The notes below the pieces were generated by a model, which had not been told where the DNA came from, did no database searches, and was given only the letters and a program-made list of their open reading frames with translations. Source: Cytophagales bacterium (GTDB lineage: Bacteria > Bacteroidota > Bacteroidia > Cytophagales > Cytophagaceae). From it: a stretch of 52,345 nt of DNA. This document shows positions 24,969 through 34,566 of the stretch, piece by piece. Each line of letters opens with the position of its first letter. The stretch's first letter is position 1. Location: contig JAAFID010000004.1 of the NCBI GenBank assembly GCA_013297765.1, positions 1 to 52,345 on the forward strand, written 5' to 3'. A program made the position numbers and the translations under genes.

Positions 24969-27900
24969 TTATTTCAAAAATACTTCTTTCGAATATACCT
25001 GACCATCAACAATAGCCTTCACTACATAAATTGCTGCACTTGCATTGTCTAATTTTATTTCCACATTGCCCGAGCGAGCATCTACTGCGGCGGCTTTGTA
25101 AACATCTTGCCCCAGTATATTGGTTATTATCACATCTACCAATCCTGATTTACTTTTGTTTACAGTAAGGTTAATCGTGTTGTTGCCATTGCCAGTAATT
25201 TTAACAGAAGCAGTCGAATTAGCGTTATTGATATTGGTAATAACTGAAGGTTTAAAATTAATTATGAACCTATCTGCTGCATCGCCTTTGTTTGCGGTGA
25301 AAGTGTAGGTATCTTTCACCAGTAAATTTTGAGACAATTTGGTCTGTTTGTCATATAGATTCACTGCTGAGTAATCTTCCATATTTCCCAATTCAGAGAT
25401 GGCAATGGTATATTCGCCTGATATAGGTGTTACTACTCCCAATTGTACTTCGGTAGTATCAGCAATCTCTGGCAAAGAGTTAATATTATACTTTAATTTT
25501 TCAGACACGCTATATACTGTGGGTATGGCTGCGTTGTCTCCAGTATTGTACATATCATATCCATTGTCAAACTTTGTAGTTGCCGCACTACCAAACCTAA
25601 TATTGGTTTCATCTTTCCCTATCACATTAGATACAGACAATTTAAAACTTTGTGCTGTAGGCCGGGCTTCTCTATAGAACGATGGTACGGAAGGATATCC
25701 AGTAAAATCAGGAACACCCACTCTAGCAGCATTTCCAATGGTAACACTTCCATTACCAGCAGGTAATACTTGCACCCAAAAAGCTTGCATGGCTGGAATA
25801 AATGGAGAACCACCATTGTTTTTAGCCTCAGGGAACATGCCAACCGCAGGCATATAATCTGCATTTTGATTCGTCGCTGCATTGTAGTATGTGATTCCAT
25901 TTTCCAAATTTGTTTTGGTAACAGAAGCTGACCTCCAATCAATATAAGATGGGAAAGGGTTAGAAACCAACTGCCAACCATTGCCCCAAGCTTGACCGCC
26001 ATTGGTATAGGAAAGAGAACCTGTGGTATAGGAAACCGCTGAACCGTGAGTGTAAGTACCAGTAATATCAAGAGGCAGTGCCGACGGAAATTTAATTGCA
26101 TAACCTGTCATCAATGAACCTGGACCGCCTGTAAATCTAGGTCCAGCAAGAGATGTGGTCAATGGCAACGAAAGTGGTGGTGCCAATAATTTTTTCCATC
26201 TGGCTTGTATATAAATGTTTCCGTCGCTTTCGTTGTATCCAAAGAAGTTTGAAGCCGATAACGTAATATTATCATTAAAATCATTGAATGTAGCCCCACC
26301 CAATGGTGAACCTACATAATGCCAACCAGTGGATATTTCTGATGCGTTTCTTAATACAGTCATATTTCCCGTTACTGACCCCGAACCAGATTTATCTATA
26401 TTTCCCGTTGTTAGATTAACTGTAAGTTTTCCTGAAGAATTTAGTGCGCCAGAGGTAAGGGTTAATACTCCTGATACAGTAAGGTTAGAATTTAAGACAA
26501 CACCGCCTGAATTATTTATCGTCAAATTTTTAACAGTCCCCATATTTAATGCCGTCTGAGCAGATGAACCTAGATAGGAAACTGTACCGCCATTGTCTGT
26601 AAAAGTTCCGTTGTTTGTAAAATTACCATATATATTTAACCCAATACCACTTAGCAAGGTAAGTGTTGCACCGCTATTGATATTAATATTGTTAGCATTT
26701 GCAGTAGCAGTAATTTGCGGTTGAAATGTAGTACCCGATTGAATAATAGTATTGGTAGTACTTATGGGAACGCCACCGCACCAGTTGGCTGCTGTATTCC
26801 AGTTGCTGCTCGTGCTACCCACCCATGTACCATTTTGAAGTATTGATATTTTTAAACTACTGGTGGTATTTTTACATCCGCTGTTGATAGCATCTCTCCT
26901 ATACCAAGTTGAGTCTGTAAGAACCCCAGGTGCATAATTTTGAGCAGTCGCCGATGGTATATTGGTAAATCCTGTAGAAGCGGAAGTAGTACTCACCAGC
27001 CATTGATAGGTAAAGCCGCCCGAACCTCCTGTAGGCACACTACCATTTAGTGCTGCTGGTGTACCAGAACCACAAATGCTTTGTGCACTGGATATGGTAT
27101 TGTTAGCAATGGTGGTAGCACTTACCGATACTACTACTGGAACTGTTGTAGCTGTACATCCAGTAGCTGTAATTCTAGCAACAACGTTATAAGTACCAGC
27201 ATTGGCAGCAACAGCACTTGCTATGGAAGGATTTTGGCTAGTAGAAGTAAAGCTATTTGGACCAGTCCAAGAATAAGATGCACCTGAAATTGTTTTGGCT
27301 GTTAAATAAATGGGTGAAGCTGTACAAACTGGAGAATTAGAGCCTGTGGCAGAATTAACATTCAACGATGTGATTTCTGCGGCTGAAAGTTCTTTATTAT
27401 AAATCGCAATATCGTCTAATGAGCCATTGAAGTACAAACTTGTAGGCTGACTAGTCCACGTATTTAAATTGTCGTATCCTATTTTCCAATATCCTGAATA
27501 ATTTTGGGAGGTGGTAATACTGGCATTGGAAGCTGCCAAGACACCATCAATATACAACTTCATACCATTGGTGGATGATAAAGAAGCAATGACATGATGC
27601 CAATTGCCATCTCTTAAGGTAGTAGGGCTAGATATGGTCTGTACAGATCCAGGATACACACCAAAGATAATATTTCCTGCATTAGACATATAGATATGCT
27701 TATCGTAGCTACCACTTAAACCCGTTTGCACATCTCCGAAACCAATTAATTTGCCCCCTGTAGTTGTCGATGTTTTAAACCATAAACTTATAGCAAAATT
27801 CGTTGGGGTAGTCAATTGGGTAGTGGTACTAATGTATTGGTTAGTACCATTAAAACTATAAGCACTACCTGCAGTTAAAAATCTGTCGGTTACTAATGCA

Positions 27901-30900
27901 GGGGCATTTTGCAATGTTCCATTGTTATTACTGCCTCCAAAATCATTCGCATTTCCAGAAAAAACATAATTTGCTGTTAAGCCAGATGAAGGTATGTTTG
28001 ACATATCTGGATTTAATGCTGTATTGATAGAAGCACTAGTATATATTGGGTCAGAGATACAACCACTAGCCGCTGTTACAGTCAATGTATAAGTACCCAC
28101 ATTGGCATTGCTCATGTTTGCTATGGTAGGATTTTGAAGTGTACTCGCAAATGAGTTAGGCCCTGTCCAGCTATAAGATGCCCCACTAAGCGATGTTGCA
28201 GATATATTCAACGTACCTCCTGTACACACTGCGGGCGAACTTGCCCCTGTGGGATTGGAGTATGTAGTAGTTACTTCTGCTGCCGACAACTCTCTATTGT
28301 ATATTAATATATCGTCTAATTTTCCTTGAAAATACCTGCTGGTAGGCTGACTTGTCCAACCATCCAAATTGTCATAACCTATTCTCCAATAACCAGTAAA
28401 ATTTTGTGGCGTAGTAATGGCAGCATTGCTTTGAACTAATATTCCATCAATATACAACTTCATGCCATTGGTAGATGATAAACTGGCTGTTGCCAAATGC
28501 CATACTCCATCATTGTAAGAGGTAGTGGAGGCTATTGTTTGAACACTTCCAGAATACACTCCAAATACAATTGTACCAGCATTAGTCATATAAATATGCC
28601 TATCATAATTACCACTTACTCCTGTTTGGCCACTTCCAAATCCTATCAATTTGCCACCCGAGGTAGTTGTGGTATTGAACCATACACTTGCAGTAAAATT
28701 AGTGGGGTTATTGAATTGTGTGGCGGTAGAGACAAATTGCGAAGTACCATTGAAAGAATATGCGGTGTTGGTTTGCCCAAATCTGTCGGTAGTTGCTGTA
28801 GGTGCAGCTTGAAGCGTACCATTATTGCCGCTGCCACTAACATCTAAAGCATTTCCTGAGAAACTATATTGCCCTATTAGTCCGCTAGAAGGTATTTGAG
28901 AAATGTTAGGATTAAGAGCACTGTTAATAGAACCAAGTGTGCTTGCTGTAGCAGTAGTAGGGCATCCAGTCAATGAAGCTGTAACTGTGTAAATACCTGT
29001 TTTAGCAACACTCATACTAGATACTGTAGGATTTTGAAGTGCACTTGTAAATGAATTTGGCCCCGACCAACTATAGGTAACGCCTGATAAAGTAGAGGCA
29101 AATAGACCCAAAGTACCGCCTTGGCATACACCAGGAGAGGTAGCACCATTAGGATTGGTATAGATGCTAGATACTTCTGATGCACTTAACTCTCTACTAT
29201 AGATTGATATATCATCTAATGAACCTTGAAAAAAAGTACTAGTAGGTAAAGATGGCCAACCTCCTAAATTATCCTGACCTATTCTCCAATATCCGGTGTA
29301 AGCCGACCCAGTGGTTACAGAGGCGTTGCTCGCTACTAAAGCACCATCGACATACAATTTCATTCCTGCGGTGGAAAGCGATGCTGTTGCCATGTGCCAA
29401 CTACCATCGTTATAAGCACTTGGAGAGGAAATGGTTTGGGCACTGCCAGGATATACACCAAAAATCAAAGTACCAGTATTGGTCATGTACAAATGTCTAT
29501 CATAGTTACTACTGTTACCTGTTTGGTTGTTGCCATAACCTATTAATTTTCCACCAGAAGTTGTTGTAGTATTAAACCAAATACTAAAACTAAAGGTGTT
29601 GATAGCAGCAGACGAAGTAGTGGTAGAAACATATTGATTACTACCATTGAAAGTATAGGCACTATTGGCTTGTGTTATTCTATCACTTGAAGGTGTGGGT
29701 GTGTTTTGAAGTGTTCCATTATTACCATTGCCACTATTGTCATTGGCATTTCCCGAAAAATTGTACCTCGCAATGAGATTATTCGTTGGTATTTGCGAAA
29801 AAGACATGGTCATGCTTGTATTGGTAGCAGTTGCCGATGCAGTGCAATTATTCCCATCTGTAACTGTATGGGTATATGTACCTGCCATGGCTGCAGTTGC
29901 TGCATTATTAGAAACCGTATTCGATACATTAGTAGTACTCGAGGATGGTGCACTTGACCATCCATAACCATTAGGCCCTGTAAAAGTTGAAATGTAAGAG
30001 CCAGTACCTCCACTTCTAGTACCAGTCAATGTTATAGTACCTCCTACACAATATACAGAGGGAACACTTGCGGTTACCACAGGCAATGCAGTATTGGTAA
30101 CTACCAAAGCAGCATTGGACGATGTAGTAGATGAAGGGCAGGTACTGCTTACAACACAATTGTAATTTGCAGCAGCATCGCCAACCGCTACCGAGGGTAT
30201 GGTATAGGTAGCACTAGTGGCACCTACAATATTAGCAGCACCTTTTTTCCATTGATAAGAAAGACCTACACCAGTAGCTATGACATTAAACGTAGCGGTG
30301 TTGCCTACACATACCGTTTGGCTAGCAGAGGGCTGGATACTAATCGCTGGTGCTGCACCTACAGTGTATGAAATAATATTGCTAAATTGTGTACATCCTG
30401 ATATTGTTGCATTTCTTTTATAAAATATTGTTGTTCCTAAGTTATTAGGGGGGTCGAAATTTTGTGTAATAGTGCCAACATTGCTATATGTGCCATCAAT
30501 AGTTGGGCTAGACTGCCATACATATGTTGCACCAGTAATAGCTGAACCATTAATAATAGGGGTAGTATTTGTACCTGTACAAAAATCAACAGTTCCTGAA
30601 GCAGTAATGGTATTTGCAGTGGGGAAATTACAAAGATTATTTCCATTACAAGGGCCAGTAGTACAGTCATTAGAGTTACCAAAAAAAGTTCCCGCTCCAG
30701 TGATGGTACCACTACCAGTGGTATTTAATGTGCCGTTTCCTACCAAAACAGAGTTATTGCCCCCAGTAAAATTTCCATTTACAGTAACAGTTCCATTTAC
30801 TACCACTTTATCGCTATTGTTGCTATTATTAAAGCCACCATTTACAATGAGAGTAGCACCAGTACCTAGTAAAAAAGTACAGTTATTTTGTAAATCTAAC

Positions 30901-31154
30901 ACAATAGTAGTTGCGGGTGTTCCTGTAGCACCCACAGTAAGTACCGCTGGCGATAATATGTTTAGCGTACCACCATTATTTACTGTAATGTTATCATAAT
31001 ATGTACTGGAAGTAATATTTACCGTAACACCAGTGGTAACAGTCAATGATTGTGCTTTTATAAAAGCAACATTAAAAAAAACAGCTAATACAAAGGCAAT
31101 ACTACGCCAATGGAAAGGGCTGGTTTTTTTCGGTAACTGGTTAAATTGTTTCAT
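24969..31154 (-). CDS. Giant surface protein with three LamG-like modules and a T9SS sorting domain
   Basis: This 2061-residue secreted protein is predicted to be exported by Sec and T9SS and held at or released from the cell surface. A signal peptide covers about residues 1-35. Residues 36-160 are Asn/Thr/Gly-rich beta-helix-like sequence (TVNGNFTGGNNS). Ig-like segments follow to about 450. Three LamG/concanavalin-like modules lie at about 455-656, 755-951 and 1055-1255, each opening like YNFSGNANDNSGNGNNGTLQ and ending like LDDISIYSRELSA, each followed by an Ig-like SYSWTGPNSFTS segment. The last about 80 residues (NNTINLTVNKSKSG to VFLK) are a type A sorting domain. Likely roles are adhesion or glycan binding; no catalytic site was seen. 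Confidence 0.88.
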   Translation of the reverse strand: MKQFNQLPKKTSPFHWRSIAFVLAVFFNVAFIKAQSLTVTTGVTVNITSSTYYDNITVNNGGTLNILSPAVLTVGATGTPATTIVLDLQNNCTFLLGTGATLIVNGGFNNSNNSDKVVVNGTVTVNGNFTGGNNSVLVGNGTLNTTGSGTITGAGTFFGNSNDCTTGPCNGNNLCNFPTANTITASGTVDFCTGTNTTPIINGSAITGATYVWQSSPTIDGTYSNVGTITQNFDPPNNLGTTIFYKRNATISGCTQFSNIISYTVGAAPAISIQPSASQTVCVGNTATFNVIATGVGLSYQWKKGAANIVGATSATYTIPSVAVGDAAANYNCVVSSTCPSSTTSSNAALVVTNTALPVVTASVPSVYCVGGTITLTGTRSGGTGSYISTFTGPNGYGWSSAPSSSTTNVSNTVSNNAATAAMAGTYTHTVTDGNNCTASATATNTSMTMSFSQIPTNNLIARYNFSGNANDNSGNGNNGTLQNTPTPSSDRITQANSAYTFNGSNQYVSTTTSSAAINTFSFSIWFNTTTTSGGKLIGYGNNQTGNSSNYDRHLYMTNTGTLIFGVYPGSAQTISSPSAYNDGSWHMATASLSTAGMKLYVDGALVASNASVTTGSAYTGYWRIGQDNLGGWPSLPTSTFFQGSLDDISIYSRELSASEVSSIYTNPNGATSPGVCQGGTLGLFASTLSGVTYSWSGPNSFTSALQNPTVSSMSVAKTGIYTVTASLTGCPTTATASTLGSINSALNPNISQIPSSGLIGQYSFSGNALDVSGSGNNGTLQAAPTATTDRFGQTNTAYSFNGTSQFVSTATQFNNPTNFTASVWFNTTTTSGGKLIGFGSGQTGVSGNYDRHIYMTNAGTIVFGVYSGSVQTIASTTSYNDGVWHLATASLSSTNGMKLYIDGILVQSNAAITTPQNFTGYWRIGYDNLDGWTSQPTSRYFQGKLDDILIYNRELSAAEVTTTYSNPTGASSPAVCTGGTLNISATSLSGASYSWTGPNSFASTLQNPTIANMSNANVGTYTLTVTAASGCISDPIYTSASINTALNPDMSNIPSSGLTANYVFSGNANDFGGSNNNGTLQNAPALVTDRFLTAGSAYSFNGTNQYISTTTQLTTPTNFAISLWFKTSTTTGGKLIGFGDVQTGLSGSYDKHIYMSNAGNIIFGVYPGSVQTISSPTTLRDGNWHHVIASLSSTNGMKLYIDGVLAASNASITTSQNYSGYWKIGYDNLNTWTSQPTSLYFNGSLDDIAIYNKELSAAEITSLNVNSATGSNSPVCTASPIYLTAKTISGASYSWTGPNSFTSTSQNPSIASAVAANAGTYNVVARITATGCTATTVPVVVSVSATTIANNTISSAQSICGSGTPAALNGSVPTGGSGGFTYQWLVSTTSASTGFTNIPSATAQNYAPGVLTDSTWYRRDAINSGCKNTTSSLKISILQNGTWVGSTSSNWNTAANWCGGVPISTTNTIIQSGTTFQPQITATANANNININSGATLTLLSGIGLNIYGNFTNNGTFTDNGGTVSYLGSSAQTALNMGTVKNLTINNSGGVVLNSNLTVSGVLTLTSGALNSSGKLTVNLTTGNIDKSGSGSVTGNMTVLRNASEISTGWHYVGSPLGGATFNDFNDNITLSASNFFGYNESDGNIYIQARWKKLLAPPLSLPLTTSLAGPRFTGGPGSLMTGYAIKFPSALPLDITGTYTHGSAVSYTTGSLSYTNGGQAWGNGWQLVSNPFPSYIDWRSASVTKTNLENGITYYNAATNQNADYMPAVGMFPEAKNNGGSPFIPAMQAFWVQVLPAGNGSVTIGNAARVGVPDFTGYPSVPSFYREARPTAQSFKLSVSNVIGKDETNIRFGSAATTKFDNGYDMYNTGDNAAIPTVYSVSEKLKYNINSLPEIADTTEVQLGVVTPISGEYTIAISELGNMEDYSAVNLYDKQTKLSQNLLVKDTYTFTANKGDAADRFIINFKPSVITNINNANSTASVKITGNGNNTINLTVNKSKSGLVDVIITNILGQDVYKAAAVDARSGNVEIKLDNASAAIYVVKAIVDGQVYSKEVFLK
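27350..29790 (-). repeat. Three tandem about 900-base coding repeats (LamG plus Ig-like unit)
   Basis: The module starts lie near 29790, 28890 and 27990, so the period is about 900 bases. Corresponding segments are clearly alike at both DNA and protein level, with divergence concentrated in linkers. This points to internal duplication of a whole LamG plus Ig-like unit, a common route of length variation in surface proteins. Confidence 0.8.
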
Positions 31155-31231
31155 TTGAGTTGAATTTTAATTTTTTTTACAACAACAGTAATTTATGCAA
31201 TCGTTGCGGTTAAGTTGGTGAAAAGAGTTTG

Positions 31232-31253
31232 CAAAAATAAAGACACAAAGTTA
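31232..31253 (-). promoter_or_regulatory. Candidate -7 elements upstream of the giant surface-protein gene
   Basis: On the minus strand TAACTTTG (31246-31253) and TATTTTTG (31232-31239) both match TAnnTTTG. No clear -33 TTG accompanies either. They imply a leader of about 75-90 bases. The remainder of 31155-31441 shows no convincing gene. Confidence 0.35.
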
Positions 31254-31441
31254 CTATTATAATATGTAAATGAAAACCTAATACCGTAGGCTTACTTACA
31301 TTTTGAGTTGTTTTATAATTGCAGTTTGGATACGTTATGATATGATAAAAAGTGAATACTTTGGAATATATTATGACGAATACTGTTATTTTCCAGTTGA
31401 AATCAATTTAGGAATCCTTGTAGATATTGGTGTTAAAATTT

Positions 31442-34369
31442 TCATCTCAATGCTTCATACAATATTTCTACAGGGTGCATAGATTTTAGCCCAGTTCCAT
31501 CTTTTATTTGATGGCGACAACTGGTACCCGGGGCAGCAATGATACAGTCATTTGCTGCATTGCGTACCGCAGGAAACAATACCAATTCACCCACCTTGAG
31601 CGATATGTCGTAATGCTCTTTTTCATAGCCAAATGAACCAGCCATACCGCAACAACCTGAAGGTATCACCTGTACTTGATAGTTTTCTGGCAATGACAAT
31701 ATTTTTGTGGTATGGTCTAGCGACGACAATGCCTTTTGATGGCAATGCCCATGTAGCTTTATAGATTGAGTAACTGTGGTAAAAGCATCTTTGCCGATGT
31801 TGCCTTTGTCAATTTCTCTTGAAATAAATTCATCTATCAATAATGCATTTTGGGCCAATGCTTTGGCGGCGACTCTATCTTTGTCGTCCACTAAAGAAGG
31901 GTATTCATCTCTAAAGCCAAGTATTGCTGATGGCTCTATGCCAAGTAAAGGAGATTGTTCTGTAACAATATTTTTAAGTAACTGTACATTTTTAATGGCA
32001 ATTTTCTTGGCCTCACGAATCAATCCCTTTGACAAATAAGTACGTGCACTTTCCAAATGGGTGGGTACTACCACTTCATAGCCCAAAGCAGTAAGTAACT
32101 TTACGGCTTTAATGCCCAAATCTGCTTCATTAAAATTAGTATATTCATCGGCAAACAAATACACTTTCCCCTTGGCTGTTCCATTTTTTGGTTTTAACAA
32201 ATCATTATTTTTCTTTGCCCAATTTCTAAACGTGGTGATGGACATCAATGGCAAGGGGCGTTCTTGTGCTATTCCTAAAATAGCTTTCAAAATTCCGCCA
32301 GTAAATTTATTGCTCATGACCAAATTTGCCAACCTTGGCCAATTCGAATTTATTTCATTTGCTCGAGAGAAATTGGCAATCATCCATGACCTAAAGGGTA
32401 CTCCATTGGCATCGTAATACTGTTGCAAAAATTCGGCTTTCATTTTTGCAACATCTACATTCGAGGGGCATTCGCTTTTACAGCCTTTGCAAGAAAGACA
32501 CAAGTCCATCACCTCTTTTATTTCTTCGTGGTTGAATTTGTTTACTTTATCAGACCTGGTAAGAAATTCCCTTAAAATATTGGCTCTAGCTCTTGTAGTA
32601 TCCTTTTCACTTTTTGTCGCCATGTAGCTGGGACACATGGTGCCACCTATAACGGACGATTTGCGGCAGTCGCCACTGCCATTGCACTGCTCGGCCAACC
32701 GTAGTATTCCTTGGGTGTCGGAGAAATCCATCACCGTATCAAACTGCCTTGTTTCTTGCCCACTTTCGTACCTCAAAAATTCATTCATCTTTGGTGTGTG
32801 CACTATTTTATTGGGATTAAAAATATTTTGAGGATCCCATAATTGTTTTAAGTCGCAGCAGAGTTGGTAGTTTTTCTCGCCAATCATTTTTTTGATAAAC
32901 TCTCCCCGCACCCTGCCGTCGCCGTGCTCGCCACTAAGTGAGCCTTGGTATTTCTTCACCAAGGTTGCTACTTCATCGGTAATGGTGTAAAACAAATCTC
33001 TGTCTTTGGGAATTTTTAAATCCAAAATAGGGCGTAAGTGAATTTCCCCATCGCCAATGTGAGCATAGAACACGCTACGCATTCCGTATTTGTCAAGTAT
33101 CGCCTGAAACTCGTCAAGGTAGGCAGGTTGGTCTTCCACAGCTACGGCAGTATCTTCTATACAAGCCACGGCTTTGGCATCGCCTGGCACATTGGCCAAG
33201 AGACCAAGTCCTGCTTTACGCAACGCCCATACTTTATTGATATCTGCCCCATACAACACTGGGAAATAATAACCATAACCACTTGCTCGCATTTCTGCTT
33301 CCATCTGTGGCACAATCGCATCAATCTCTTCACGGGTATCTCGGGCAAATTCTACAATAAGCAATGCCCCGGGATCGCCCTGTACGAAAAATCTATTTTT
33401 CAAATGTTCAGCACTGGACTTGGTACATTGAAGAATGATATCATCCATCAATTCTATTGCACCGGGATGATATTTCAACCCTATCAAATTGGCATGAGCA
33501 GCTTCGTTGATGGTATTCAGGTGTACGGCTACCACTGCCTTGTGCTTTGGCGGGGCAGATACTAGGTTTAATTTTATTTCTGTAGTAAAGGCTAGCGTAC
33601 CGCCTGAACCTGTCAGTAATTTGCAAAAATTAAATGCTTCTTTGCCTTGAGTAAATGGTTCGGTTTCTAGCAACACATCTATGGGGTAACCAGTATTTCT
33701 GCGTCGTATAGATGGTTTGGGAAACTGTCTTCTTATTTCTGCTGCACGTTCACTATCAGATAGCATTGTCCGCATGCCTTGATATATCTGCCCTTCGAGC
33801 GTATTTAGTTTGCACTTTGCCTCAAATTCATCTAGTGAAAGATTTTTGAACGTTACTTCATTGCCATCGGCCAATATTGTTTTTAACTCCAATACATGAT
33901 CTCGGGTAGTGCCGTAAATAATAGAGTGCGACCCACAGGAATTGTTACCTACCATCCCTCCTATCATACAACGGTTAGAGGTCGAGGTTTCAGGCCCAAA
34001 AAAAAGATGGTATTGCTCTAAATGTTTGTTCAATTCGTCCAACACCACACCTGGCTGTACACGCACCCATTTTTCGGCGACATTTACCTCCAATATTTTT
34101 GTCCAATGGTACGATACGTCAACGATAATGCCCTTGCCTACTACTTGCCCAGCCAGCGAAGTGCCTGCGGTACGGGGTATAAGCGAGGTATTGTTTTTTG
34201 CTGCAAATGCAATGAGCTTTTTTACATCATCAATATCTTTAGGGCGACTTACTGCTTGGGGCATTTCTCTATACACCGACGCATCGGTAGCGTAGAGCGT
34301 ACGCATGGTATGGTCGGTAAACAAATCGCCTTTAATATCTTTCTTTAACTCTTCTAAATTCGCAAACAT
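31442..34369 (-). CDS. Fused FAD-linked oxidase and Fe-S/CCG-domain oxidoreductase (GlcD/GlpC-like)
   Basis: This 975-residue fusion resembles D-2-hydroxyacid (lactate or glycolate) dehydrogenases joined to their electron-transfer subunit. An FAD-binding PCMH-type domain occupies about residues 20-260 (PRTAGTSLAGQVVGKGIIVD). The FAD-oxidase C-terminal domain runs to about 530 (SGEHGDGRVRGEFI). Two Cys clusters for 4Fe-4S centres follow: CNGSGDCRKS...MCPSY (about 558) and CLSCKGCKSECP (about 620). Two CCG-type motifs end the protein: GHCHQKALS (about 870) and PSGCCGMAGSFG (about 904). It probably feeds electrons to the quinone pool. The exact substrate is not determined by sequence. Confidence 0.92.
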   Translation of the reverse strand: MFANLEELKKDIKGDLFTDHTMRTLYATDASVYREMPQAVSRPKDIDDVKKLIAFAAKNNTSLIPRTAGTSLAGQVVGKGIIVDVSYHWTKILEVNVAEKWVRVQPGVVLDELNKHLEQYHLFFGPETSTSNRCMIGGMVGNNSCGSHSIIYGTTRDHVLELKTILADGNEVTFKNLSLDEFEAKCKLNTLEGQIYQGMRTMLSDSERAAEIRRQFPKPSIRRRNTGYPIDVLLETEPFTQGKEAFNFCKLLTGSGGTLAFTTEIKLNLVSAPPKHKAVVAVHLNTINEAAHANLIGLKYHPGAIELMDDIILQCTKSSAEHLKNRFFVQGDPGALLIVEFARDTREEIDAIVPQMEAEMRASGYGYYFPVLYGADINKVWALRKAGLGLLANVPGDAKAVACIEDTAVAVEDQPAYLDEFQAILDKYGMRSVFYAHIGDGEIHLRPILDLKIPKDRDLFYTITDEVATLVKKYQGSLSGEHGDGRVRGEFIKKMIGEKNYQLCCDLKQLWDPQNIFNPNKIVHTPKMNEFLRYESGQETRQFDTVMDFSDTQGILRLAEQCNGSGDCRKSSVIGGTMCPSYMATKSEKDTTRARANILREFLTRSDKVNKFNHEEIKEVMDLCLSCKGCKSECPSNVDVAKMKAEFLQQYYDANGVPFRSWMIANFSRANEINSNWPRLANLVMSNKFTGGILKAILGIAQERPLPLMSITTFRNWAKKNNDLLKPKNGTAKGKVYLFADEYTNFNEADLGIKAVKLLTALGYEVVVPTHLESARTYLSKGLIREAKKIAIKNVQLLKNIVTEQSPLLGIEPSAILGFRDEYPSLVDDKDRVAAKALAQNALLIDEFISREIDKGNIGKDAFTTVTQSIKLHGHCHQKALSSLDHTTKILSLPENYQVQVIPSGCCGMAGSFGYEKEHYDISLKVGELVLFPAVRNAANDCIIAAPGTSCRHQIKDGTGLKSMHPVEILYEALR

Positions 34370-34566
34370 AGGTTGGCAATATTATATTGGTAAAACTGTA
34401 GGCTGGAAGATTGTAAATTTACCGTGTTTTGATTTTAATAACTAGAAAAAATTAAGTAGTGCCGGGTAAAATGGGAATGTATAAAATGCAATTATTAAAA
34501 AATAAACGCAGTATAAATGAATGCAACTTACAATTGGCAATTAGTAATCAAAGGCAGCAGCTTATA

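Noticed and set aside
27350-29790. Regular repeats considered as a CRISPR array or other short-repeat array
   Set aside because: The period is about 900 bases and the repeats are coding LamG modules, not short repeats with unique spacers.
26000-30999. Several 60-175 codon ORFs on the plus strand opposite the giant surface-protein gene
   Set aside because: They are frame shadows of the repetitive Thr/Ser/Gly-rich coding sequence, rich in Val/Pro or Cys/Ser runs, with no signals or family patterns.
31342-31482. 46-residue rightward ORF (starting MIKSEYFGIYYDEYCYF) overlapping the 3' end of the FAD/Fe-S gene
   Set aside because: It looks somewhat protein-like at its start, but it runs antisense into a well-supported gene, has no family match by eye, and has no clear promoter. 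It could be a fragment of a lost gene.
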